Shown here: piece by piece, positions 53,907 to 62,095 of the stretch | Numbering within the stretch: position 1 is the stretch's first letter | Layout of the letters: every line of letters begins with the position of its first letter | From: Flavobacterium humi | Lineage (GTDB): Bacteria; Bacteroidota; Bacteroidia; Flavobacteriales; Flavobacteriaceae | NCBI RefSeq assembly: GCF_004745595.1 | Contig: NZ_SRLH01000004.1 | Location: forward strand, 1 to 64,000 | DNA length: 64,000 nt | Reading direction: 5' to 3' | Notes under the pieces: model-generated | The model's input: only the letters and a program-made list of their open reading frames with translations | The model's database searches: none | What the model was told of the DNA's origin: nothing | Program-made: the position numbers and the translations under genes

Positions 53907-54257
53907 AAGTAAACCTCCCCGATCTTTCCAAGCATTCCACATCGCCCTCACAGCATAATCCGTAGAAAACAACAAATCATGAAGCGGCAGCGTTCCGCTT
54001 AGCCGAGGAAGCATGACGAGCGGCTCGGAACGCGGAGTGGAATGATTTGGTAGTTTTCAGGATTGTGATGTGCAGGCTTGATTTTTGGTACTTTGCATCA
54101 AGGCAAAGTACAAGAAGAAAATCCTTCCGTAGATTTTATGTAAAAAACAATCAGGCTTGATTTTTGGTACTTTAGTTCACCAAACATTTATTTTCATCGG
54201 TGTTCACTGAACCTCATGCTTCGGTTTTCATCAAGGCAAAGTACAAGAAGAAAAACC
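53907..54257. repeat. 350-bp direct repeat, copy 2
   Basis: Partner of 52581-52931; same orientation, same hairpin. The pair brackets the C1 protease gene. Nothing coding in 53728-54698 that I can support. Confidence 0.9.
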
Positions 54258-54294
54258 AACGGAGATGTTTCCTTCGTCAACATGACAAGATTAC

Positions 54295-54567
54295 GCAACG
54301 GTAGAACTCGCATCCGCAACGTTAGAATTACCACCTGCAACGGTAAAACTCGTATCCGCAACGTTAGAATTACCACCCGCAACGTTAAAACTAGCACCTG
54401 CAACGTTAGAATTAGCGTCTGCAATGGTAGAATTACCGCCTGCAACGTTAGAATTGGCGTCTGCAACGGTAGAACTCGTACCTGCAGCGTTAAAACTAGC
54501 ACCTGCAACGTTAAAACTACCATATGCAACGGTAGAACTCGCACCCGCAACGTTAGAATTACCACCT
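54295..54567. repeat. 21-bp tandem array (13 units)
   Basis: Thirteen units of consensus GCAACGTTAGAATTACCACCT, diverged by 10-25%. Open in several frames on both strands because 21 is a multiple of three; the implied peptides are heptads such as AGGNSNV. Coding status is doubtful. The unit shares CAAC(G)TTAAAAC with the array at 13078. Confidence 0.9.
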
Positions 54568-54698
54568 GCAAAAGAAATCTCCACAAGCCCTCTACACGGT
54601 ATCCCTGCTAATTATGCAACTAAAACCCGAAATCCTGTAACACGTCCCCAAGCCATTACTTTTAATTTTAGAGCATACTAATTTTTAAAAACAAAGTC

Positions 54699-55121
54699 AT
54701 GAGAAATCGAAGCTTTTTACTGGTACTAGGATTAACTCTCGGATTATTGGCATCTTCTTGCGATAATGACAGTAACGAAGGAGAAACCCTGGCGCCTATA
54801 TCAGGAAAATGGGACATTAGTAAAGTAGGGACTCTTGTTAACGGAACCGAAACACTAATTGATGCCCCACAAAACGAAAGCGGCTGTTCAAGGGATTATA
54901 TGGAGCTTAAACTGGACAATACAGTAAATGAAGGAGATTACAGTTCGGCTGTAACTGCTTGCGCCTTAACTGTTAACCAGGGTATTTACTCCAGGTCACA
55001 TAATAACCTAACACGAGTTGTTGACGGTGGGACTACCGTTCAGGACATTATGAACCTTACCGTAAATGAATTGAAACTTAAAGATTCAAACGGAAACATT
55101 GAGTTATATGTCAGACATTAA
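54699..55121 (+). CDS. Lipocalin-like lipoprotein
   Basis: 140 residues with lipobox LASSC at residues 17-21. The GKWDISKVGTLVNGTE start of the mature domain is typical of small lipocalin-like lipoproteins of Bacteroidetes. Ligand unknown. Confidence 0.78.
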   Translation: MRNRSFLLVLGLTLGLLASSCDNDSNEGETLAPISGKWDISKVGTLVNGTETLIDAPQNESGCSRDYMELKLDNTVNEGDYSSAVTACALTVNQGIYSRSHNNLTRVVDGGTTVQDIMNLTVNELKLKDSNGNIELYVRH

Positions 55122-55144
55122 CCCACGTATTTCGGTACAGGCAT

Positions 55145-55182
55145 AAAAAAAGGAAATGACGTTATAGTTGCTTCCTTTTTTT
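55145..55182 (+). terminator. Terminator after the lipocalin-like gene
   Basis: AAAAAAAGGAA ... TTCCTTTTTTT stem with a 16-nt loop, ending in T7. Confidence 0.75.
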
Positions 55183-55250
55183 AGGTTTAGCACATGATTT
55201 GCCATTGTTTTGGCCTCTAATTTACATACAGAACCTAATTTTTAGATCCA

Positions 55251-55745
55251 ATGAAAACAAAAGATAAGAATCTCGCAGGATTGTTCGAGGAATTTGCCTC
55301 ACGTGTTACCAAAGCCACAGGAAGCACCACTGCTTTTGCCTGTGCCTTCTGCATTGTTTTGATCTGGGCCGTTTCCGGGCCTTTTTTCGATTATTCCGAA
55401 ACCTGGCAACTGGTCATTAATACCGGAACGACCATTGTTACTTTTTTGATGGTGTTTTTAATCCAAAAAGCCCAAAACAAAGATTCGCTTGCCATACAGC
55501 TTAAACTCAACGAGTTGGTCGCTTCCCACGAATATGCCAGCAACAGGCTCGTAGATATCGAAAGCATGACAGAAGAGGAAATGATGATCGTACACAAATA
55601 CTATCAAAAACTCAGTGAGCTTTCCAAAAAGGAAATAAAACTCCAGACTTCGCATTCCATTGATGAAGCCCATCAGAAACACGCGCTCAAGATCGGGAAG
55701 AACAAGATCGTGAAGCAAGCAAAAAAAGAAACCCCAAAAAACTGA
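55251..55745 (+). CDS. Low-affinity iron permease-family protein
   Basis: 164 residues. Two membrane helices with the family pattern FACAFCIVLIWAVSGPFFDYSETWQLVINTGTTI and a cytosolic coiled tail (FLIQKAQNKDSLAIQLKLNEL), matching PF04120. Named after a yeast homologue; bacterial function is uncertain. Confidence 0.85.
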   Translation: MKTKDKNLAGLFEEFASRVTKATGSTTAFACAFCIVLIWAVSGPFFDYSETWQLVINTGTTIVTFLMVFLIQKAQNKDSLAIQLKLNELVASHEYASNRLVDIESMTEEEMMIVHKYYQKLSELSKKEIKLQTSHSIDEAHQKHALKIGKNKIVKQAKKETPKN

Positions 55746-55883
55746 TCCTTTAATTTTTTTGCCAATGTAAAAATAAAACATAGCTTTGTAATCCAAATAG
55801 GAAATGGTGCTCTTCCTAACCCAACCGCCTTAAAAAGCTGATGACGCCTGATTAATAAATGAATTCATTTAATCGGGATAGGT

Positions 55884-57200
55884 ATGTCTTACAATCAACA
55901 CAAAAAATCGTCCAGCTCTAAAAAACAAATCCGTTTTTTATCCTTTGTCAGGAAATATCCTGCCGTACCGTATATTGTAAAATGGATTTTAATCAGTTCT
56001 ATTATCGGTATTTGCGTAGGTTCGGCTTCTGCCGGTTTTTTAGTTTCCCTGGATTGGGTTACAAATTTTAGGGAAAACCATCTCTGGCTGATCGCTTTGT
56101 TGCCTATTTGCGGGTTGTTGATAGGATTGCTGTATACTTTTTTAGGAAAAGACATCGAAGCCGGCAATAACCTACTGATAGACACCATTCATAATCCTAA
56201 AGACATTATCCCTTTCCGTATGGCGCCGTTTGTGTATATCGGGACTCTGGCAACACATCTTTTCGGAGGTTCGGCAGGGCGTGAAGGCACAGCATTGCAA
56301 ATGGCCGGCGCTATCGCAGACCAGTTTGTAAAACCTTTAGGACTTGATAAGAATGAACGTAAAATAGTGCTCATTTCAGCCATTGCAGCAGGATTTGGAT
56401 CTGTTTTCGGGACACCGCTGGCAGGCGCGCTTTTTGGGTTAGAGGTTTTCCTGTTGGGCAGGATTACGTATAATGCTATTTTTCCAGCTTTTGTTTCTGC
56501 AATCCTCGCAGATCTCGTTACAAACCTTTTGCAGGTCAACCACACACATTACCACATTGGTTTTATACCTAAAATCGAAGCGTTTCCTATTGTTTACAGT
56601 GTTTTGGCCGGGATTGTTTTTGGCCTGTGCGCCGCTTCTTTTAGTAAAATTATACATACTGCAACTGTTTTTTTTACATCCAGGATTGCTTTCCCGCCGC
56701 TTCGTCCTTTCCTTGGAGGCAGTATCGTTGCTTTGGGTGTTTTGGCTATCGGGACCACAAAATATATCGGGCTGGGCATCCCTGCCATTGTCGAATCTTT
56801 CGGGGAACCGACGCTTTGGTACGATTTCGCCCTCAAAATGGCCTTTACCATTATTACTCTTTCTTCAGGATTCAAAGGAGGAGAAGTAACGCCTTTGTTT
56901 TTCATCGGGGCAACCCTAGGAAGCGCTTTGTCATTGATTGTACCTTTACCAACTGCACTTTTAGCCGGGATGGGGTTTGTAGCCGTTTTTGCCGGAGCGA
57001 CCAATACTCCCTTGGCTTGTTCCCTGATGGCCATGGAGCTGTTCGGGGCCGAATGCGGTGTATATGCCGCCATTGCCTGCATTGTCTCGTATCTGTTTTC
57101 GGGGCATACCGGTATTTACGGCAGGCAGATTATTGGGGAAGCCAAATACAAGGCCTATAAAAACCATATCGGGAAGAGCATCAGTGAAGTCGGAAAATAA
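55884..57200 (+). CDS. ClC-family chloride channel/antiporter
   Basis: 438 residues, ten or more membrane helices. Selectivity loops: GGSAGREGTALQMAG (GxREGP-type, with Thr for Pro), FGSVFGTPLAGALFGLEV, GFKGGEVTPLFFIGATLG. These indicate a ClC channel or H+/Cl- exchanger; the Glu in GREGT is the gating residue. No C-terminal CBS domains. Confidence 0.9.
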   Translation: MSYNQHKKSSSSKKQIRFLSFVRKYPAVPYIVKWILISSIIGICVGSASAGFLVSLDWVTNFRENHLWLIALLPICGLLIGLLYTFLGKDIEAGNNLLIDTIHNPKDIIPFRMAPFVYIGTLATHLFGGSAGREGTALQMAGAIADQFVKPLGLDKNERKIVLISAIAAGFGSVFGTPLAGALFGLEVFLLGRITYNAIFPAFVSAILADLVTNLLQVNHTHYHIGFIPKIEAFPIVYSVLAGIVFGLCAASFSKIIHTATVFFTSRIAFPPLRPFLGGSIVALGVLAIGTTKYIGLGIPAIVESFGEPTLWYDFALKMAFTIITLSSGFKGGEVTPLFFIGATLGSALSLIVPLPTALLAGMGFVAVFAGATNTPLACSLMAMELFGAECGVYAAIACIVSYLFSGHTGIYGRQIIGEAKYKAYKNHIGKSISEVGK

Positions 57201-57251
57201 ACCGGGATACAAAGCAAAATAATATATCTTTACGTTAGTAGATATAACAGT

Positions 57252-57632
57252 ATGGAGACAAATCTTTTGAATGTAAAAAAACAGATTACCGAAGTGGAAA
57301 ACCGGCTTTTAGCCGCCATAAAATCCAGTGATGTCAAGGCCTTGGACACTTTGCTCCACGATGATCTGCTATTCATTACCCCGGATGGGCAAGTGCTTAC
57401 AAAAGCAATGGACCTGGCTTCGCATGCTTCCGGGAATATGGTTATAGACTATATAGTTTCTGTTGTAGATATGGTAAATATCATAGAAGATACTGCTGTT
57501 GCTATCGTAACAATAGAAACAAAAGGGAAAATGCTCAATCAGCCCATTGAAGGGAAATTTAAATATGTCCGTGTTTGGAGATTATCCGAAAACCACTGGA
57601 AAGTCATTGCCGGGAGTTGCATGGCTCTATAA
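57252..57632 (+). CDS. SnoaL/NTF2-like (DUF4440) protein
   Basis: 126 residues. VENRLLAAIKSSDVKALDTLLHDDL and the C-terminal VRVWRLSENHWKVIAGS are the NTF2-like DUF4440 pattern. Role unknown. Confidence 0.87.
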   Translation: METNLLNVKKQITEVENRLLAAIKSSDVKALDTLLHDDLLFITPDGQVLTKAMDLASHASGNMVIDYIVSVVDMVNIIEDTAVAIVTIETKGKMLNQPIEGKFKYVRVWRLSENHWKVIAGSCMAL

Positions 57633-57646
57633 TCGAAACTTAACTC

Positions 57647-58285
57647 TTAACTCGATTGCATAAATGTTGCAAAAGTATCGCTGTCTCCGTTAAACACATC
57701 ATAATCATTAGTAGTACCGTCCAATGCATAGCTTTCGGATTTTTGCCATAGTGTCCAGCCTTTCGTTTTCCATAAAGAGGGCACTGCCAAGGTTGTGTTA
57801 TAATCGGCAATCCATAAATCATAATTGGCAAAAGCAGTATCTGTAAGGTAGGTATTTGCCGTATTGTTGTCAGTATATAACAGCGGTTTCCGGCCTGTTT
57901 TTTGTTCCAAAAGAGTCAAAAACTGCAATAAATTAGGCTGTATTTCGGTTTTGTTGATGCCGGCATCGATGCTTCCTTCCTCAAAATCCACAATAGGAGG
58001 GAAATCCGTTTGTTCAAGCGTGCCGATAACCGCCAAATAATGTGTTGCCTGCTGCGTCGGATCATCATCGCAATGGTAAAAATGATACGCACCCCGAACA
58101 TAACCTTTTGATTTGATCAAAGGCCAATTGGTTGTAAAATCAGGGTCTGTATAAGTAATGCCTTCAGTGGCTTTGCATATCACAAAAGTAAGCCCGTCGG
58201 TTGCTTTGTCGAGTGAGGCAATTTCATTCCCTTGGTATTTTGAGATATCGATCCCGAAAACGCTTTGTGTATTATTCTGGTCCAT
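57647..58285 (-). CDS. GH25 lysozyme-like protein
   Basis: 212 residues. GIDISKYQG near residue 11, ATEGITYTD, GAYHFYHCDDD and IVDFEEG provide the Asp/Glu pair of GH25 muramidases; the end is LWQKSESYALDG. No signal peptide. The product would cut peptidoglycan; without a signal it may be an effector or be released on lysis. Convergent with DUF4440 (14 bp). Confidence 0.9.
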   Translation of the reverse strand: MDQNNTQSVFGIDISKYQGNEIASLDKATDGLTFVICKATEGITYTDPDFTTNWPLIKSKGYVRGAYHFYHCDDDPTQQATHYLAVIGTLEQTDFPPIVDFEEGSIDAGINKTEIQPNLLQFLTLLEQKTGRKPLLYTDNNTANTYLTDTAFANYDLWIADYNTTLAVPSLWKTKGWTLWQKSESYALDGTTNDYDVFNGDSDTFATFMQSS

Positions 58286-58374
58286 GGCTACAATTCTTTT
58301 GGATGTTTGTAAGTCAAATATATGAAAAAGACATTTTTTGTACTAAAAAAACTACTTTTTTAATAAAATGAAAG

Positions 58375-58821
58375 CTACCCGTTTGATTGTTCGGCCATTT
58401 CCTTAACCAAAGCCAAGCCTTTCGGGAAAGCCTCATTGAAATAATCCTGGTAGTCTTCCGTAATATCCATTTCGACCAACAGCGTAGTGGTGCCGTTGTT
58501 CTCAGATAACGTATAATTCTCCCGGGCACCACTCCATTTGCGGGTTTCATCCGTAAGCGGCTGCTCTTCGAAATTTTTCATCTCGCCAATGTGGGTAAAA
58601 TACATTTTTTCATTAGGGACCATTTTTTCGATGGTACTGTACATCCCTTCTCCGGAAGGCGAAAGGAAATGTACCCTGCTACCTTCTTTCCAATCGGTTT
58701 TGGTATAAGAACCTTCACAGAAAACGGCTGTCCATTTTTTGTAGTTTTGATCTTCCCACAAGGCTTTCCATACGATGGCAGCAGGTGCTTCGATTGCTAT
58801 TTTGAATTCCAGCTTTTTCAT
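58375..58821 (-). CDS. SRPBCC/AHSA1-type protein
   Basis: 148 residues: KIAIEAPAAIVWKALWEDQNYKKW, YTLSENNGTTTLLVEMDITEDY, and a helix at the end. Ligand-binding cavity of the START-like fold; substrate unknown. Confidence 0.87.
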   Translation of the reverse strand: MKKLEFKIAIEAPAAIVWKALWEDQNYKKWTAVFCEGSYTKTDWKEGSRVHFLSPSGEGMYSTIEKMVPNEKMYFTHIGEMKNFEEQPLTDETRKWSGARENYTLSENNGTTTLLVEMDITEDYQDYFNEAFPKGLALVKEMAEQSNG

Positions 58822-58958
58822 AATGTAAGAATTTATTCAAATATACGAAACTTTAGAATGCCTTCATAAGGAAATTATTGCCGTTTGTTTTGGAAAACCC
58901 AAACGGCAATGGCATAGATTTTGTGCCTCTCATATCCTGAAACTTTCTCCTTAATTTT

Positions 58959-59546
58959 ATGAAAAAAACACTGCTTATGCTGGCTTTGTCTTTTATTTGC
59001 TGCAACAATGCAAAAGACGAAAAAAAAACCTATGCCGGTTATCATTCCAATGCCCTGAAGTATTGCAAAGACAACCGGTTCAATGAAGATTTTTACTTCC
59101 TTGTGGATTTGAGCGTCCATTCCGGGAAAAACAGGTTTTATGTGTACAGTTTCAATGAAGGCAAGGTTTTGGATGAAAACCTGGTTACCCACGGCGCCTG
59201 TGATCATTTTGATGCCAACCTGAACAAATACCAAAAGGCAAAATTCAGCAACAGGACAGATAGCCATTGTTCTATGAAAGGGAAATACAAAATAGGGAAG
59301 AGGGATTACAGTTCGTGGGGCATCCATGTGAAATATTGGCTGGACGGCCTGGACGAATCGAATAAAAATGCGGTAGAACGCGTAGTGGTGCTGCATTCCT
59401 GGGACGCTGTGGCGGATAAGGAGATATTCCCAGATTATAGCCCGTTAAGCTGGGGCTGCCCGGCGGTTTCCAATGATTTTATGAAAAAGTTGGATAACAG
59501 GCTCAAGGCGGCAAAAAAACCGGTTTTGCTATGGATTATCGAATAA
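58959..59546 (+). CDS. L,D-transpeptidase-like (YkuD-type) lipoprotein
   Basis: 195 residues. N-terminal lipoprotein signal with C in FICC (residues 12-15), then a murein L,D-transpeptidase catalytic domain (PF13645-like): HSWDAVADKE and the active-site SWGCPAVSNDF with Cys. It should act on peptidoglycan cross-links in the periplasm. Confidence 0.87.
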   Translation: MKKTLLMLALSFICCNNAKDEKKTYAGYHSNALKYCKDNRFNEDFYFLVDLSVHSGKNRFYVYSFNEGKVLDENLVTHGACDHFDANLNKYQKAKFSNRTDSHCSMKGKYKIGKRDYSSWGIHVKYWLDGLDESNKNAVERVVVLHSWDAVADKEIFPDYSPLSWGCPAVSNDFMKKLDNRLKAAKKPVLLWIIE

Positions 59547-59582
59547 AAACAAACCCCGGATGCATCACGGGGTTTGTTTTAT
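59546..59582. terminator. Bidirectional terminator
   Basis: AAAACAAACCCCG / CGGGGTTTGTTTT (13 bp) with a 9-nt loop between convergent genes. Confidence 0.9.
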
Positions 59583-59589
59583 ATAGTCG

Positions 59590-60777
59590 TCAGTTCAGTT
59601 TCTGGAATTGCCGGTTGAATATCGAATAATTGACCCCGAGTATCGAGAAGAAAGCGGTTTTTTTCAATACCGGATCATCAAATTCCTTACCGATGCTCAG
59701 GTTAAGGCTGATGTCCTGGGCGATGGTATACGAAAACTGGGCCGCGATACGATACGTAAAACTTTTTTCAAGCCGGGTTATTTTGGTTCCGCTCATATTA
59801 AGGTCGGGAAATTCGGTTCGGTACCAACGGATCATTGATTCTATGGAAATGTTGAAATCCTTTTCCAGCCTGATATAACTAAATCCCAGATCGGAATTGA
59901 CAGAAGTAGTGTCTCCTCTGGAAGTCATCAATCTTGCGGTAGCGGTCCAAGCATCTTTTTCGGTTACATAATAATTGGCATTGACCCAAAAACCGGCTTT
60001 CTGAAAGGAACGGCTTCCGGTGGTATTGATAAATTTTGAAGCGGCAGCAGCTTCCAGGCTAAAACCGATCCGTTTGTTTTCCATTTCTATGATCCTGCCG
60101 GCCAATTCTTTTCTTTCGTCCTGGTAGGATGTGGCCAATGCTTCGCAAAAAGCAGGTACATCCGGCGAAGAGTTTTTCTTTAAATCTTCAGCCCGCTGTT
60201 GAAAATCCGTAATTTTGGCATCATCGATCTTTGGATTGGTATTTTCTTTCAGCCAGCCTACAATCGCTACAATTGCTTTGTCTTTTGTGTCGAAGGAATC
60301 ATCGGTTTTTGCATTCACGATCATACTGTTGATGGTTTCCAGCTGCAGCATTTGGTTTTCCAGGATTTTGAATTGATTGTCCAATGCACCTTTTACAATT
60401 TCGAACCGAAGGCCAAGCCCCAGGTTGTTGCTGCCGTTTACCGTATCTTTTACCGTCGCGGCGGAAAGGGATAAGGTTTGCAGAATCGTCTGGAATGTAT
60501 CGGGATGCAAATATTGTTCACGGCTCAGTTTTGGCCTGCTTTTGAGCCAATATGGTGTTACTTCGAGCCCCATGTTCATAATCAGGTTCCCATCTTTATC
60601 GAAGGAATTCAGTAAATCGGTCGATAGTTTTTTGGCAGAAGTCGGACGCATGACAGAAGCCGGTTCGTAATCCAATATACTGAAAGCCGGAGTATTGGGA
60701 ATGCGCAAATCCTGGCCGAACGATCCGTAGCAAAGCAACAGCGCCATTACGGCAAAAAGGTAGTTTCTCGTTCTCAT
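59590..60777 (-). CDS. Secreted hypothetical protein, third gene of an unrecognised operon
   Basis: 395 residues with a signal peptide (cleavage near SFG/Q). N-terminal part helical, C-terminal half rich in alternating beta strands (for example ARLMTSRGDTTSVNSDLGFSYIRL, ending FNRQFQKLN), suggesting an outer-membrane barrel. No family recognised. Overlaps the upstream gene by 4 bp. Confidence 0.72.
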   Translation of the reverse strand: MRTRNYLFAVMALLLCYGSFGQDLRIPNTPAFSILDYEPASVMRPTSAKKLSTDLLNSFDKDGNLIMNMGLEVTPYWLKSRPKLSREQYLHPDTFQTILQTLSLSAATVKDTVNGSNNLGLGLRFEIVKGALDNQFKILENQMLQLETINSMIVNAKTDDSFDTKDKAIVAIVGWLKENTNPKIDDAKITDFQQRAEDLKKNSSPDVPAFCEALATSYQDERKELAGRIIEMENKRIGFSLEAAAASKFINTTGSRSFQKAGFWVNANYYVTEKDAWTATARLMTSRGDTTSVNSDLGFSYIRLEKDFNISIESMIRWYRTEFPDLNMSGTKITRLEKSFTYRIAAQFSYTIAQDISLNLSIGKEFDDPVLKKTAFFSILGVNYSIFNRQFQKLN

Positions 60778-61127
60778 TTTTGCATGGTTATTTTGATGAT
60801 ATAGCAGGCCGTATCTAAATCTGCAGGTAATTCCTCGGCATAATCATACGATGTTTTTACTCCGTTTTCGGTAATGGTAACCGTAAGGTTTGTCCAGTTG
60901 GTTTGCGGCAGTTTGTCTTGTATCGTTGCAATGATTTTTATGATTTTTCCATCGCACGAATCTGCAGTTCCGGCATTAATGGTCTCGTTTGCGCCCAGTA
61001 ATTTCTGTCCTTTGAAAATGACATAACTGCCTCCTTCGCCGTTACCGCTCTCTGCCGAGATGAGGATATCCGCTGTTTTGGTTTTTAAGGTGTACGTTTC
61101 CTGTTTTTTATAGTATGAAGTTGCCAT
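60774..61127 (-). CDS. Hypothetical beta-rich protein, second gene of the operon
   Basis: 117 residues, no signal. Contains a Cys pair (SCDGK, DTACY). No family recognised. It overlaps the 59590 gene by 4 bp (coupled). Confidence 0.65.
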   Translation of the reverse strand: MATSYYKKQETYTLKTKTADILISAESGNGEGGSYVIFKGQKLLGANETINAGTADSCDGKIIKIIATIQDKLPQTNWTNLTVTITENGVKTSYDYAEELPADLDTACYIIKITMQK

Positions 61128-61145
61128 AATGGGTATTGGTTGGTG

Positions 61146-61574
61146 TTATAATTCGGAATTTGGTTTCACAGGGTTTTCCATATACACAATAGGGATGAAC
61201 AACGTGTATAAGATCAAGATGACCGATGCTATGAAGGAAACAGGAACCGTATCTATCTCCTTGATTGGGGAGCCGGTCGCAAAAGCCCAGATCAAAAAAC
61301 CGAAAGTGGTATAGATGATTTGGCTTTTCTTGGTTACCCTTGATACTTTGACTGAATATAAAGGAGTTATGAAAAACAATATGCCGATAACAATCCAAAG
61401 GATAATGTTTTCATGCTGGCTTTTAAGGCCTGTAACCAAACCGTAAATAGTTACATAGGCCGTGATGATCTCGGAAGGAATCAGCTTTACTAGTTTTTCT
61501 TTATAATTATCGGCGTCTTTCGGATTGCCTCCAAGGTCCCTGACGTCTTTGCTTGTTTTTATTTCCCGGGTCAT
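61146..61574 (-). CDS. Hypothetical membrane protein, first gene of the operon
   Basis: 142 residues with four membrane helices and a charged N-terminal helix (KLVKLIPSEIITAYVTIYG). No family recognised. With the two genes downstream it forms a tight, probably co-transcribed trio; joint function unknown. Confidence 0.7.
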   Translation of the reverse strand: MTREIKTSKDVRDLGGNPKDADNYKEKLVKLIPSEIITAYVTIYGLVTGLKSQHENIILWIVIGILFFITPLYSVKVSRVTKKSQIIYTTFGFLIWAFATGSPIKEIDTVPVSFIASVILILYTLFIPIVYMENPVKPNSEL

Positions 61575-61734
61575 ATTGGTTTGTTTCGCTTCAGTTGTTT
61601 TTAGTTTTTTGATAATGGTTCCCTTTTCAATCCCACTGTATTTTGATCTTAAAAGTAGGCTTCGCCCGAAAAAGGAATGTTATGCTAAAGATATGATACT
61701 ATTAAATGCAAATGTGTGAAATAATTTACAAATA

Positions 61735-61905
61735 ATGGAAATTTTTAAGCCTTTCCATTTTTCAGCCGAAGGATTGTATGCTGATAACCACATAAAAATA
61801 GTGATATATAAAAAAGAAGGCGAAGGTTTTTCCATGCAATTTGTTAAGTTTTTTGGTTTTGTTTTGAAAGAGCTTTTCAGTACATTTTACTTTTACCGAA
61901 TGTGA
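61735..61905 (+). CDS. Possible small ORF (56 residues)
   Basis: MEIFKPFHFSAEGLYADNH leads to a hydrophobic, aromatic C-terminus. No recognised family or clear ribosome binding site. It sits alone in the 61575-62095 gap, where I see nothing else beyond AT-rich promoter-like DNA. Confidence 0.25.
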   Translation: MEIFKPFHFSAEGLYADNHIKIVIYKKEGEGFSMQFVKFFGFVLKELFSTFYFYRM

Positions 61906-62095
61906 TTTTAGTGAAAAAAATCTTACATTTATATTATGTTATCGTTAATTGAAAATTAATAAAAAAGCGTTAATATGCCGAAATAGAGCTATTTATAGTA
62001 ATTGTGTTATGATTGGTTTAAGATATCGGATGCAAGACTTCCAATTGAAGGAAAAGTGGAATATTTGCGGCCTGACCAACAAAAAAATAAACACA

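Noticed and set aside
54216..54681. Open frames on both strands over the 13-unit array
   Set aside because: Frames arise from the 21-bp period; no start signal, domain or conserved flank supports coding.
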